Of a DNA stretch of 64,000 nucleotides, positions 48,601 through 59,494 are shown piece after piece (position 1 is the stretch's first letter; the number at the start of each line of letters is the position of its first letter). The DNA comes from Timema cristinae. Its lineage: Eukaryota > Arthropoda > Insecta > Phasmatodea > Timematidae. Made by a program: the position numbers and the translations under genes. The stretch is taken from contig JBCFYV010000100.1 in the NCBI GenBank assembly GCA_039000515.1, positions 20,384,551-20,448,550 of the forward strand. Reading direction: 5' to 3'. The notes beneath the pieces are model-generated. The model had not been told where the DNA came from and ran no database searches. It saw only the letters and a list, made by a program, of their open reading frames with translations.

Positions 48601-49362
48601 GGAATAAAAACACATTTCACACTATACAAAAATATAAAGTCGTCCACCATAATCGATCCGAAATACGTTAGCTCGCCAGAAATTAGGGAAATATTTTTGG
48701 GAAAGATATATCGAATGTATCGGAATATTTTATAAATCTATTGAATTAAACTAAATATAACGTTTTTTCTCTATTTTTTACTAACAACATCGATTTTTGT
48801 TCTATTTTTTATTAAACTTGTCTTATTCAAAGAGCTAAAAAAACATTAAAAATTAAAAAGCGACAAAGAATATAATTACAGATGAGCGGCCATCTTAATT
48901 TATTCTAAATAAAGAAGTTATCGATATACACATTATTGATTCATGTATTCTGACAGTATCAATTAACTTTTACTTAAAAAAAGTTTGTAAAAGTTGTTAT
49001 ATCTTTACCTCTTGTTACTGTCATAATGTCAGGTCGTATTATATTCGGGACCATTTAGTTTTCATGTAAAGCACCTCAAAATGTTAAGATCGTATTATAT
49101 TCAGGGTTGTAATATATTCGGGCCAATACGCTATATTTACGATTTGCCGGCATTTAAATGAAACTGCAACTAAACTAATATGAGAGATAATCGATTATTA
49201 GCTACTCTGAATGTTGCCGTTTTGTTTAATCGCCAGTTTTATTGAGCTAAGAATAAAAGTAACAAGAATGGTTGTGTTAAGATCTATTCTCGATTCTTTC
49301 GATACCAGTAAGAATCGAGGATATCGATGTATCGAGGAATAGAGTTTGACAGCCTGTTTAAT
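48601..49362. other. AT-rich sequence within the candidate element
   Basis: A small triplicated motif (GTATTATATTCGGG-like) occurs at 49,030-49,125. No coding signal. Confidence 0.5.
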
Positions 49363-49790
49363 GATTTGACTGGCGAGCTAGCTCAAGATAAGGATAGGGT
49401 GTAATGAGATGGACGGATAATAGCTCAAGAGAGGATAGGTGTAATGAGATGACTGGATAGAACTGCTCAAGAGAGGGATAGGTGTAATAGTAGACTGGAT
49501 GAATATTCAAGATAAGGATAGGGTGTAATGAAGTAGACTGGATAGAAATAGCTCAAGATAAGGATAGGGTGTATGAAGTAGATGGATAGAAATAGTCAGA
49601 GAGGGATAGGGTGTAATGAAGTAGACTGGATAGAAATAGCTCAAGAGAGGGACAGGGTGTAGTAAGTGGATGGATAGAACTAGCTCAAGAGAGGATAGGG
49701 TGTAATGAAGTAGACTGGATAGAAATAGCTCAAGAGAGGGATAGGTTGTAATGAGATGGACTGGATAGAACTAGCTCAGTTAGCGATACA
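49363..49790. repeat. 46-bp minisatellite, about 9 copies
   Basis: The unit contains ACTGGATAGAAATAGCTCAA, GAGAGGGATAGGGTGTAATG and AAGTAG. Many units have one-base deletions or insertions. Confidence 0.93.
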
Positions 49791-49984
49791 TTTTATCATA
49801 TAACATACATTTATAATATAGAAAGAAATAGTTTGTCGATTGGCAGGCTTAACTTTAAATCGGAAGGTTGCCATTCTAATTTATTTTTTCCAGTGTGGTT
49901 TTCAATTCTTTCTCCAGACGATTATTTATTAATTCTTATTTATTTATTATTCTCATTCTTAACCTCATAGATTGCTGACAATCA

Positions 49985-50205
49985 TTGCGATCTGCATAAA
50001 GGGATACTCGGGGCAAGGAGTTATATTTGTCTTATCTCCTTTGATGATGACGGGAAGGTCAGGCTTCGTGACTTGTCATGATGAACCACGTTTATTTTTA
50101 CTCAATGGTTTCCCACTCACCCTCTACGCAAATTTGGATACATTTTCTATAAGCCTTCCTCAGATAAGTGGCTAGCCCGGACGGGTAAGTAAGACGTGGA
50201 TCAAA
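49985..50205 (+). mobile_element. SINE, family B relic
   Basis: GATGATGACGGGAAGGTCAG, then AATGGTTTCCCACTCACCCT, CTACGCAAATTTGGATACAT and tail CCCGGACGGGTAAGTAAGAC. Strongly diverged. Confidence 0.6.
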
Positions 50206-51060
50206 CCAAAACATATATATTTTAGACATGGTAACAATTTAAAAATAAACCTAAAACGTGGTCAGCCGTTGAATAGGAAATAGTCTATTGCGTTAAATGT
50301 AGTTTTTGTATTACTAGAATTTAATAAAAATTAACAGAATGTTGATTAGTTTCACAAATTTGATTTATTAAAGTTACGAACACTCTTTTTAATATCCAAA
50401 TGACACGATATTTGGTAGTATAACACCGCAACAAAACATACGGGCTGTTTAAGAGTTGGTTTTTGTTTCGAGTCATGGTGTTGTTGTTTCGACATCTCCT
50501 CTTCTAAGGCGTACATCAATTGTTGTAACCCCCTACTCTCTCTCTCTCCTATGATGTTTCCCCTCTGTCGACCGAGACACGGCGCTAGGTAGCTCTCCAG
50601 ACGAACCGCGGCAGTTCCTCCTGCACAGATCTGCAGTCAACCTCTGGTACAAAGTGCGACGTGCTCGAGTTACGACGTCCGGACCTTCCAGACAGGATCA
50701 ATCGGCTGCGACGAGGAGTTGACACCGCCGTGAGTAACGATGCGTATTATGCCTGCCTTCGTTTAGGTTGGACAGATGCACTTTCGAGAGATCAGAGGAG
50801 TTTGTGGGTTTGAGGGGGATATTTTCTTTTAAAAGTTTCAAACGGAAGATCTTAAAGGTCGTTGGAAATAGATTCAGATTAATGCAATTAGCTATAGGTT
50901 ATTGTGATATTGTCAGATCATTTAATTCCAGGGGAGAGAAATGTATTCCATTAGGCTTTAATTGTCATATCAAAGTATCAGTATTAACATATCTGGTATT
51001 CATCAAACCTGAGGCTAGTGACAGATTCAACCACAAAGCGCTGCGGTCTATACGTGAGTG
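50206..51060 (+). other. Unassigned GC-rich island and adjacent open frame
   Basis: 50,560-50,740 is GC-rich in an otherwise AT-rich setting, is open in one frame, and ends at a strong donor-like GTGAGTAAC (50,731). 50,768-51,061 is a 97-codon frame with no recognisable domain. The arrangement could be an untranslated first exon or an LTR end; I cannot decide. Confidence 0.25.
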
Positions 51061-51183
51061 AGAGAAGAAAAAATTGTACGCTGTTATTGCTTTATTATAA
51101 CTCATTTGATAATAATTTTAGTGTTAAAGTACTTAGAATAAATAAGACTTGGGGTATCTCGAGTGTATAAGTTCATTTTAAAT

Positions 51184-51354
51184 AAGACATCTTGTGAATG
51201 TGAGGAATGCCAGGTCTCCACCGTGGTTCGGATTCCACGTTAAACTGTAGGTTCTTCATTTCATCTCACAATCACCCTACCATTACACATTAGCGTAAGT
51301 GCGTATAACCCGTACGGGTAGTAAGACGCGGTGCTAATAATATAATAATAATAA
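51184..51354 (+). mobile_element. SINE, family A, 5'-truncated with 12-bp target duplication
   Basis: Starts at AAGACATCTTGTGAATG, has body, tail and AATAAT end. The flanks TTCATTTTAAAT (51,172-51,183) and TTCATTTGAAAT (51,355-51,366) show that the truncated form inserted as such. Confidence 0.92.
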
Positions 51355-51366
51355 TTCATTTGAAAT

Positions 51367-52010
51367 ATTTTGAATTTTTTTCCAAAAATAACCTTTTGAA
51401 ATGTTCCAAACCTCAAGGTGGGTCGGATGGAGATATGTTCGTGCATCTTTAAGTTTATGGATTGGGAAATGTCCGGATTTTCTGAAACAATTGGAATACA
51501 AAATAATATAATAAGGCATTTATTTTACTGTAAGCTTGTTATTAATAAAATGTGAATGAATAATAATTTTTAAAATGAAATATAACATCTATAGGCTACT
51601 TTATAACAATTATTTAGATATATACAAAACAAATTGATTTTATCATGTCGGATCAAGATCAAATATTTGATATTTAATTAATAATCACAATGTTATTGAT
51701 GCAGATTATTAAAATACCCTCATAAAAATACAAACTTGTATTGATAGTATTCATTTTGAGTTGTGGCACACACAGTAAATATAATATTTTATCTTTGGTA
51801 GGAATGATGACGGGACAATATTATAACAAATATAATACATTATTTCTGTGATATTACATATATATATATACGTATATATATTAATAAATAGAGAGAGCGA
51901 TTGATTAAAAATGCCCTTATAAATCCATGTTTAAGATGAAATTACATATATAATTGATTTAACTTAATATATGATATCCTCTCTTCCCCCTACTAAAAGG
52001 TAGATTAAAG
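51367..52010. other. AT-rich intergenic sequence
   Basis: Nothing supported. Confidence 0.5.
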
Positions 52011-52013
52011 TGT

Positions 52014-52060
52014 GTGCAGGTATATAACCCGAACGGGTAGTATGATGCTGTGCTAAAAAG
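52014..52060 (+). mobile_element. SINE tail fragment
   Basis: GTATATAACCCGAACGGGTA, then GTATGATGCTGTGCTAAAAA. Tail only. Confidence 0.7.
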
Positions 52061-52099
52061 AATTGTACGCTATCCCTACAAAATGAGCGCAATATACCT

Positions 52100-52530
52100 A
52101 AAAATTTGTTTTTAAATTTAATATTGATAGGTATATTAATTGATATATATGTACATCATACTTATATAATATATATAAATAATATATTTATAATATATAA
52201 CTACATTATAGACAGTATATAATACACACATTTACATATTTATTATATATATAAAATATAACTATATATTTTAAATATATTTATATATATACAATATACT
52301 ATATGTAAGATAAATAGTAGTATTGTATATATAATATACTATATATTATATATTTATTAATATACCTACATAAATTAATTATATATTATATGTATTATGT
52401 ATATTATATATAATCATAAATCATAAATATATTAATTGTATACATAATTAATACTATATTATTATAATACATAATATATAATGTTATTAATATAATATAT
52501 AATTATTCTATTATTATTATTATGTGATCT
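52100..52530. repeat. TA-rich low-complexity block
   Basis: Almost pure A/T made of ATATATA, TATTATA and TATAATAT permutations. Confidence 0.9.
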
Positions 52531-52549
52531 TTAATTATTTATGTTTTCT

Positions 52550-52735
52550 TTTATTTAAATCAAACCCAGTCTAATTGTTGGTAAGGGACGTGAGACCTCC
52601 TGGCGCCCGAATACAATATATCTAAATATCTAAATCTATCACTGAGATATAAACTGAAGCACGTGAATCCAGGGGATCAGGTTGTATACTAACTCTGTCA
52701 GGAGATGAACCAAGGATGCTGGGACGCGTGCCGTT
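52550..52735 (-). mobile_element. SINE, family E
   Basis: Minus-strand counterpart of the 33,968 copy: AAATCAAACCCAGTCTAAT at its 3' end, CTGGCGCCCGAATACAATAT in the body, and a head with AACCAAGGATGCTGGGACGC. Confidence 0.7.
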
Positions 52736-52754
52736 AGACTGGCTTAACTCTATC

Positions 52755-53335
52755 TAATCCATAGCGTGAAACACACCAATTTCATCCATAGCGTGGCACA
52801 CACCTATCTAATCCATAACGTGGCACACCTTTCTCCATTACCTAGCCTGGCACATCTCCATATAATCCATGACCTTGCACATGTCAATCCAATCTATAAC
52901 CAGACACATCTTTATCTAATCCATGACATAACACAACTTTTTATAATCCACAACCTGACAGAGCTCTATCCAATCCATAATCTGACACACCTTTATATAA
53001 CTCATGACCTGACACACCTCTATCTTATCCCTAGCCTGGCACACCTCTATCTAATTCATAATCCGACACACCTTTATATAATTCATGACCTAACACACCT
53101 CTATCTAATCCCTAGCCTGGCACACCTCTATCTAATCCATAATCCGAAACACCTTTATCTAATTCATGACCTAACACACCTCTATTCAATCCCTAACCTG
53201 GCACACCTCTATCTAATCCCTAAACTGGCACACCTTTGTCTAGTCCCCATTTAACACATCTCTTTCTAATCCCTAGTTTTATATACCTCTATCTAATCTC
53301 TAATCTGGCACACCTCTCTCCATTACCTAACCTGA
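52755..53335. repeat. 27-bp minisatellite, about 20 copies
   Basis: The unit contains CACACCTCTATCTAATCC and CTAGCCTGG (variants CATGACCTGA, CATAATCCGA). The period of 27 keeps one frame open for 162 codons; this is a property of the repeat, not a gene. Confidence 0.94.
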
Positions 53336-53339
53336 CACC

Positions 53340-54460
53340 CAATCGCCCTCACATCTCTTTTTACATTGACTTCTGGGTCTCCTACCGAGAGGTCTTATAT
53401 CACAAATGTTCCCAAATATAGCTTTGTTTGCACGCCTGGTATCACCCATGCATACCACGTGATCTCCTGACCTACGTCTGCGTGCCTTTATTATCTATCC
53501 ATAATATGTTTGGCGATTCACACAAACCATGAAGTTATGTTTTTTGTTACGTTCTCCATTATCCTGTTTATTTGTCCCTCCTATGTCCTAAATTACATGG
53601 CTCATTAATTGAATCCAATGAATGGGTATATGCACTTACTAGCAATCCTAGACATTTGTACATTATATTATATTTCTTTATGCTACATACCCAATCCCCT
53701 TTTTTTTTTTCTTCTTTCCCAAGCCACGAGGAAGTGAGATCCGACCCTCCAGCCTCTGATGCAGTACCCCATACACCTGCACCTCTACCCATTCCGTTTG
53801 TCCCCGAGTGAACTCTTGGTAATTCACCGGCCGTTCATCCTAAACTGGAATTTACATGTCTACAAAACAGAAGACATTGTGTCAACATGAGAATGTCGTT
53901 GTAAGCCAGGCAACCGTTATATGACTTTCAATTGAAACCACGTGGTCCCCTTTATGAATATTCGAAATTTGGTGTTCGCTCTGTTGATTATGCTGTCTTC
54001 CGTTGGCTCAAATTTTTATAAGCTTTGTTTCCATAATTTTGATTCTAGGTTAATTTTTAATGCAATTTCTAGGTTCAAAGTTACAATTAATTACACAAAT
54101 TAATCTAAAGTCTTCTATTCATCCCCAAAATATTTGAATGTAATATTACTAACTACTAACTAGTTTCCTCTAAACAATTTATTTTTACATTAAATATAAT
54201 ATTTAAACTTAGAGACTACATTCATAGGCATATGTTCAACTAAATTAGTTTGATGGTTTTTATTAATATGTTTATAACGAGTTGTACCCAAGCGAGAGAC
54301 TATCTAAATAAACATTCTTCCTTGTCCACGTCACAGCGTAAGATAAAACTCTCTATTCATGGTTTGTAAATAATATATAGAACTATTTGGCACAAATACT
54401 GTAATCTTTCTAGAAAGTAATCGCTTCACATTATACTTACGTAACACTCCATTTTAGATA
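53340..54460. other. Unassigned sequence
   Basis: No gene or repeat recognised; the frames at 53.57-53.81 kb on both strands have no family resemblance. Confidence 0.5.
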
Positions 54461-54464
54461 ATAA

Positions 54465-54890
54465 CTCCCATTTCACAAATTGGGCCTAGTTTATCTCACT
54501 TTCGTTAACTGGCTTCTTCTATCGACCATTTTAGGAACAGGGCAAACTTTACATACACTTTTGCCCATTTCATGAACTGAAAACTATTGTCCTCTATGTT
54601 ACAAGCTAATTATAATTGTTTTTCAAATATTATGTGTTATTAAATATAAACCAGCCAGCCAACCAACCCAAACTAAACCTAACCTTCCAATCTAAAATGA
54701 TTAACGGTTGTTCTTCGCTTGACAATTTAATGGACCGGGCAAAAACTCGTCCATTTCATAAATTGGGTAGAGCTTAGGGCGACACAGTTCATGGACTGGA
54801 CGAGTTTTTAGCCTATTCGTAAAATGGTCAAGCGAAGAACCCAGTTCACGGAATGGACAGAAATATACCCTATTTATGAAATGGCTTATT
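54465..54890. repeat. Diverged repeats of a palindromic CCATTTCATGAAATGG-like motif
   Basis: Variants such as CCCATTTCACAAATTGGGC, CCATTTCATGAACTG, CCATTTCATAAATTGGG, GTTCATGGACTGGAC and TTTATGAAATGG recur at uneven spacings of roughly 35-110 bp. A foldback lies within. Confidence 0.6.
54710..54840. repeat. Foldback with 43-bp arms
   Basis: GTTCTTCGCTTGAC ... AAAAACTCGTCC (54,710-54,752) is mirrored at 54,798-54,840; the spacer is 45 bp. Confidence 0.8.
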
Positions 54891-54894
54891 CTAC

Positions 54895-55228
54895 TTTTGT
54901 GGTGTAGCATATATATAAATATATGTGTAGGACTGATATATAAAATGTAGGCCTAGCATAGAGTTGTTAACATACGAAAATAATATGCAATATTGGCTGT
55001 TGTCTAGAAACAATGTTACTATAACTTGAAAACTCACAATGGAGGGTAGAGGAGGACATTTCTGAAAGCAGCTCAACACCAGCGAATAAAATACAGTTTA
55101 TTTTTGTTTGTTTTTTTCAAAATGTAAACATTCACAAGCTATTGGAAGTAAATTATTAAAGCTGAATTAATTCATTCTAATTTTTTCACCGTAGTATTAA
55201 TAGCCGTTCAAACCATCATGACCTGCTT
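54895..55228. other. AT-rich intergenic sequence
   Basis: Nothing supported. Confidence 0.5.
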
Positions 55229-55229
55229 T

Positions 55230-55468
55230 GGTGGCAGCATAGTCTAAGGCGTTACTCTTGCAGTAAATTAGACTGCCGATGACGGGGAGATCAAAATTCG
55301 AATCTTGTTCGGGCGTACTCAGGGTGGTTTTTACAAAAAAGGTTTTCCATTCTCCCTCCACGAAAATGTGGGTACACTTCTAAATTAAACGTTCTTAGTA
55401 CCTTAAATCACTAGTGTAATTGCTATATACGTATATAGCCCAAACAGGTAGTAAAACCCGGTGTTAAA
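55230..55468 (+). mobile_element. SINE, family B
   Basis: Head GGTGGCAGCATAGTCTAAGG, B-box-like AATTCGAATCTTG, body CGTACTCAGGGTGGTTTTTA and CCATTCTCCCTCCACGAAAA, mutated tail CCCAAACAGGTAGTAAAACC. Confidence 0.82.
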
Positions 55469-55499
55469 AAAAAGTAAAATATATTTTTTAAATTTTGTA

Positions 55500-55845
55500 T
55501 ATAGCGTGTTTGGGTTACATCAATCCGTAGCTCAGTTTACGGAAAATTAGCCAGTACTGATGTACTGTTGTCCAGAGGACGCCCGCATGTACTAATTGTA
55601 CATTATTTCCGTGGAGACTCTTTCCATGTCCCGATGAGATTAAGGGATGATGATAGTGTATATGACAGGTCGAAACCAATTAAGTTCTTAATCTAACTTA
55701 AGCTTAATTAATCAAACCCTGGTGAACATGGAAACTATTCCCCTTTCTAGAAAAATCTCCCAATAGCATCCGGGAATCGGACCCGGGACCTCTAGCTCAG
55801 TAGCCAAGAGCTCTAACCAATATAGCACAAGACTGGCTAGCTATC
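55500..55845 (-). mobile_element. tRNA-derived SINE, family C
   Basis: On the minus strand the head has an A box (ATATTGGTTAGAGCTC) and a clean B box (GGGTCCGATTCCCGG), followed by about 250 bp without the A/B body. No second full copy is present in the window, but similar heads occur at 59.4 and 63.4 kb. Confidence 0.65.
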
Positions 55846-55901
55846 ATATTTTAATAGCGTTAATTGATAAGATATTTTTATTGATAAAAGTATTATTTAT
55901 T

Positions 55902-56192
55902 GGTGACCTGGTGGTCTAGAGGTAAGGTGTTGGACTTCTGTGCTGGGGGTCCGGGGTTCAATCCTCGGTCCCAGCACAGATTTATCTAATTACCAAACCC
56001 TTCCTTCACCTCTGACAAGACGTGTATTAATCACAACTTGTGAATGTGTGGAATGCCAGGCCTCCACCGTGGTTCGGATTCCACGTTAAACTGTAGGTCC
56101 TCCATTTCATCTCACAATCACCCTACCATTACACATTAGCGTAAGTGCGTATAACCCGAACGGATAGTAAGACGCAGTGCTAATAGCACTAC
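55902..56192 (+). mobile_element. SINE, family A, full length with 11-bp target duplication
   Basis: Complete head, body and tail (CCGAACGGATAGTAAGACGC). Flanked exactly by TATTATTTATT at 55,891-55,901 and 56,193-56,203. Confidence 0.94.
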
Positions 56193-56203
56193 TATTATTT
56201 ATT

Positions 56204-56335
56204 TGCATGGAGTGAAGTGGAAAACTACTTAATAAAAACCACCCCAGGTGGGATTAAAATCCTAGCCTCCCAGTCACGAGCAGACCATACAAGACGATAC
56301 TGACGTTAAATACGCGTGCTCAATAATGCGGTTTT
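56204..56335 (-). mobile_element. SINE, family B fragment
   Basis: TGCATGGAGTGAAGTGGAAA, AAAACCACCCCAGGTGGG and a B-box-like GGGATTAAAATCC on the minus strand. Confidence 0.6.
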
Positions 56336-56439
56336 GAAACAATACTGTTCTGAATGTTGGTATTATATATAAAATACGCGGAAACAAGGAAGCTAGAATT
56401 TTGCTGTTGTCTTGACACACCTTATGATCAGAAAGAAAC

Positions 56440-56451
56440 CAGATTTAAGTG

Positions 56452-56497
<46 letters not shown>

Positions 56498-56945
56498 TGC
56501 ATACAGCCGGTGGACGGGTCAGTTGGTAAAATTTCTCCAGCTTCTTCTATTCTTCCACCAGTCTTATTCCTTTAAATGCTTCCATTCGTCTCCTTTCACT
56601 TGCACACTTTTCGTAATGTGCTCTTTATATCTCTTTCTTGGAATCCTCTACTTCTCCAGCCTCACAACATGCCCATACCATCTCGGTCTTGCTTCCTCTA
56701 CCATCTCATGTATTCCCTGTAGCCCCAATATTTTCCGGATAACTTCATTCCTAATCTTATTTCTCCTCATGTCAGCTAACATGCTCCTCACAAACTTCAT
56801 TTCCACATCTTCCACTCCCCTAGTCTCTCTTACATTCAATGTCCATGTTTCAGCTGCATATGAACAATAGATACAAAGTATGCCCTGTACAACACTTCCT
56901 TACACTTCAAGGACACTTATCTTCTCCATAGCAGGTCTCACACAC
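56440..56945 (-). mobile_element. 5'-truncated RTE-like LINE, 3' end
   Basis: On the minus strand the C-terminal part of a non-LTR reverse-transcriptase protein is readable: LYRAYFVSIVH, then after a shift YAAETWTLNVRETRG, then VEMKFVRSMLADMRRNKIR, then NEVIRKILGL, then EEARPRWYGHVVRLEK. The pattern AETWTL, EMKFLR, R-x-x-I-R-N-E, R-W-x-G-H-V is characteristic of the region after the polymerase domain in RTE-like and related insect LINEs. Further downstream WRNFTN and a microsatellite of about 14 ATC/GAT units (56,453-56,494) form the element's 3' end, as RTE-type elements end in short tandem repeats. Stops and shifts show it is dead. Confidence 0.82.
56453..56494. repeat. ATC microsatellite, LINE 3' tail
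   Basis: About 14 units; on the minus strand it is the GAT-type tail of the LINE end. Confidence 0.95.
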
Positions 56946-56949
56946 ATTT

Positions 56950-57368
56950 AGAACATTTTAAGTGAGTGAAAATAAAATAAAACGACCTAAATAAATCCAA
57001 GTGTCTGAGTAAACAACTATTCACCAATCTAAAAAGACCCAACATAATAATTACTTCGAATCTCGAATGGTAAACAAGACACCGTGTAGATTGGCGGAAC
57101 GAATGATTTCTTCACGCTTCTGTAATTAGGTAATTTAAAAGCAGTTTTACGACGTATTATTCGTGAAGCGATTACCTCATTTATCATAAACATACCGGTC
57201 CTCAAAGTATGTTGAGGAGTTGTGCCAACAATCAGGACCTGATTAAAATACAGTCACAGAGTATTAAATAGATTTTAAGGATTTTTCCCCCCTCTACGCC
57301 ATGTATTACAATTTTTCCAGCTAACCCGCATATTTACACTAATGTGAGAAACGAAGAAGGTGGAATTT
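56950..57368. other. Unassigned sequence
   Basis: Nothing supported. Confidence 0.5.
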
Positions 57369-57371
57369 TTT

Positions 57372-57600
57372 TAACACCACGTCTTATAACCCATTCGGAT
57401 TGTACGCTAGTGGTTTTATAGATGAATAAGGCTATAATTATAGGAAGTGTACCCGCATATGCGTGGGATGAGAGGGAAAACCCATTTGTAAGAACCACCT
57501 TCAGTACACCATATCGAGGTTCGAACCTGGATCTCCACTTCATCGAAAGTCTAGGCTACTGAGAGAGTAACGTCTTAGATCATGAGGCCAGCGAAGCTGG
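57372..57600 (-). mobile_element. SINE, family B
   Basis: CACCACGTCTTATAACCCAT tail, AAGTGTACCCGCATATGCGT body, B-box-like CGAGGTTCGAACCTGG on this strand, head near 57,580. Confidence 0.75.
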
Positions 57601-57775
57601 TGAAGGTAAAATTAAGGGGAAATGTACATTAATTTTTATGCGTGGAGAGTGAGGAAAACCTAAGAAAAACCATATTCAATACAAACGGTTGGTATTCGAA
57701 CTCTGACCTCCCTGTAAACAGTACACCAGACTAGAAGCCTAGTCCGCATACCCATCGATATGGGGTCATACGGGC
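57601..57775 (-). mobile_element. SINE, family B relic
   Basis: TTTTTATGCGTGGAGAGTGA, CCTAAGAAAAACCATATTC and GGTATTCGAACTCTGACC. Second of three same-strand copies in a row. Confidence 0.6.
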
Positions 57776-57995
57776 TATCAACATATTTACACCAAAGGCG
57801 TAGGGATGAGGAAGGTATAACATTGATAAAATGTAACCACATTTGCATCCACTAAGCGTGGATAGCCATTTAATAAACAACATCCTCAGTATACTTGCTG
57901 GGAATCGAGCCCACCCCCCTCTAAGATCATAACACTAGACCAGACGAGCTTAGACGCCTCTGTCGGCGTACCTACTAATGCGGGTTGGTGACTAA
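57776..57995 (-). mobile_element. SINE, family B relic
   Basis: AAAATGTAACCACATTTGCA, GTGGATAGCCATTTAATAAA, CATCCTCAGTATACTTGCTG and GGGAATCGAGCCC. Third same-strand copy. Confidence 0.6.
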
Positions 57996-58082
57996 ATAAA
58001 CATATTTTTTTATTATGATAACACAGTAGTCTTGTTGATGCACTAAGTTAAATGGTTAAATTTTATACACAATAACTCTTAA

Positions 58083-58432
58083 GTTGCGGCACGAGTAATT
58101 TTATAGTTTTTATAGCATTACATATTTTGGCGAAAATAAATCAAATATTTCTTCATTAGAAACAAAGAGTTTAGTTTTGTGCACATGTTAATATCAACAG
58201 ATATTGAATATATGTCAAGGGTGTCCTGGAATTTTGTCAAAACTTTTTCTCTTTATTTAAAATGTTTTAACAACATTCCAGGACACCCTTGACAGATATT
58301 CAGGACCTTTTGATAATATCATGTGCAGAAAACTAAATTTATGTTGCTAGTGGAGAAATATTTGATTTATTTTTGCCAAAAAATGTATATTCTATAAAAA
58401 CTAAAAAATACTTAGACTCCTTCTGCCGCACC
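58083..58432. mobile_element. Foldback MITE, 350 bp, flanked by TTAA
   Basis: Almost the whole element is an inverted repeat: the left arm to about 58,230 mirrors the right arm from about 58,262, around a small centre. The ends GTTGCGGCA and TGCCGCACC (inverted GGTGCGGCA) abut TTAA at 58,079-58,082 and 58,433-58,436, so the target duplication is TTAA. Motif GTCAAGGGTGTCCTGGAAT occurs in both arms. Confidence 0.88.
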
Positions 58433-58439
58433 TTAAGAT

Positions 58440-59335
58440 AAAAGTTTTAATCGATGCTCAAGTATGTAGACAAATTAATGGGAAGGCGTCTTGGGTTTTA
58501 CACCTAATTTACAAATGTCACCTTTCCAAAGTGTTGTATTTCTACTACACTTATGAAAAGACGAATCGGGATGCATTGCATTTTGATCCATTAAAAGGTT
58601 CACGTCTGAATATAAACCATGGACAGATCCACTGCCAGTTGAGTTAAAATAATAAACTAGACATATTTTTAGGTTATTGCTTATCCTCAATTATTGAAGA
58701 TTTGGAAGTGAAGTTCATTCAACCTAAAACCTGTTTAATTTTTGTCGGTAATGATAAAACGTAGCTGGTTTCACATGCGAGCATTGATATAATTTACTAA
58801 AAAAAATAACAGTTAGTCATTAAATATATTGAATGAACAACATTATTAGCTGTTCCAGTTTTATATTTTAAATAATAAAAAGAACTTGTCCACATTGCGA
58901 GTAGTTGACATTTTAAAATTAGCAGCAACTCATCAATATCTCGAAAATGTGACACTCCTAAATTAACCGTTATTATTTGCTTATACCTACAATATTTTAT
59001 AATACAAAAGTAACAGTTATTCTCTTCCCATATTTTTAAGATTTTTCAAACCAAGTTTAACGGTTATTGGTTTTCCGTGTTTGGAGTATTTTTCAATTCA
59101 AAACCAAAGAGAAATAACCGTGAGAAAATAGCAAATAAAATTATCTAAGCAATTTTTACCTAATCAAATTATTTTGTACAGGCTTGTTGTTATATAGTGA
59201 ATACAACCACATGCCCTTAGGTTGTAAATACTATTTTTACATTTTGGCACCCAATAAAATTGTAGTATTAACTAGCAATTTTTTCTCCATTTATTTAAGG
59301 TATTTAACGCACACTTTCTGAACCGAATGTTTATA
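58440..59335. other. AT-rich intergenic sequence
   Basis: Nothing supported. Confidence 0.55.
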
Positions 59336-59339
59336 TCAA

Positions 59340-59490
59340 CTAACTTAACATTAATTCATCACCTGAAAGCGGCACCCACATTTAATAGTGGTAATTTTTT
59401 CGACCATGCGGGAATTCAACCCGGAACCTTAAGCTCAGTAGACAGATATGCTATAGACTGAACTAAAGTGTCGTACTAACTATTATCAAA
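59340..59490 (-). mobile_element. tRNA-like SINE head fragment, family-C-like
   Basis: Minus-strand B box (GGGTTGAATTCCC) and A-box region (TTCAGTCTATAGCATATC), with CACCCACATTTAATAGTGG resembling body sequence. Confidence 0.45.
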
Positions 59491-59494
59491 CACA

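Larger units (their letters stand above)
47389..49356. mobile_element. Candidate hAT-like element inserted in the 46-bp array
   Basis: The left end CAGAAATGTAACGATAC is roughly mirrored by the right end (CAGGCTGTCAAACTC on the minus strand), and TTTAAT flanks both sides (47,383-47,388 and 49,357-49,362). Sub-terminal stretches at both ends carry ATTCTCGATTC / GAATCGAG motifs in opposite orientation. hAT elements start with CAG and make 8-bp duplications; only 6 bp match here. No transposase is readable. The left sub-terminal region holds a three-fold repeat of CGATTCCGATTCTT (47,415-47,520). Confidence 0.4.

Noticed and set aside
52766..53254. 162-codon plus-strand frame with Leu/His/Thr periodicity
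   Set aside because: Product of the 27-bp tandem repeat.
56412..56870. 152-codon plus-strand frame with poly-Ser
   Set aside because: Antisense to the LINE end; poly-Ser is the ATC microsatellite.
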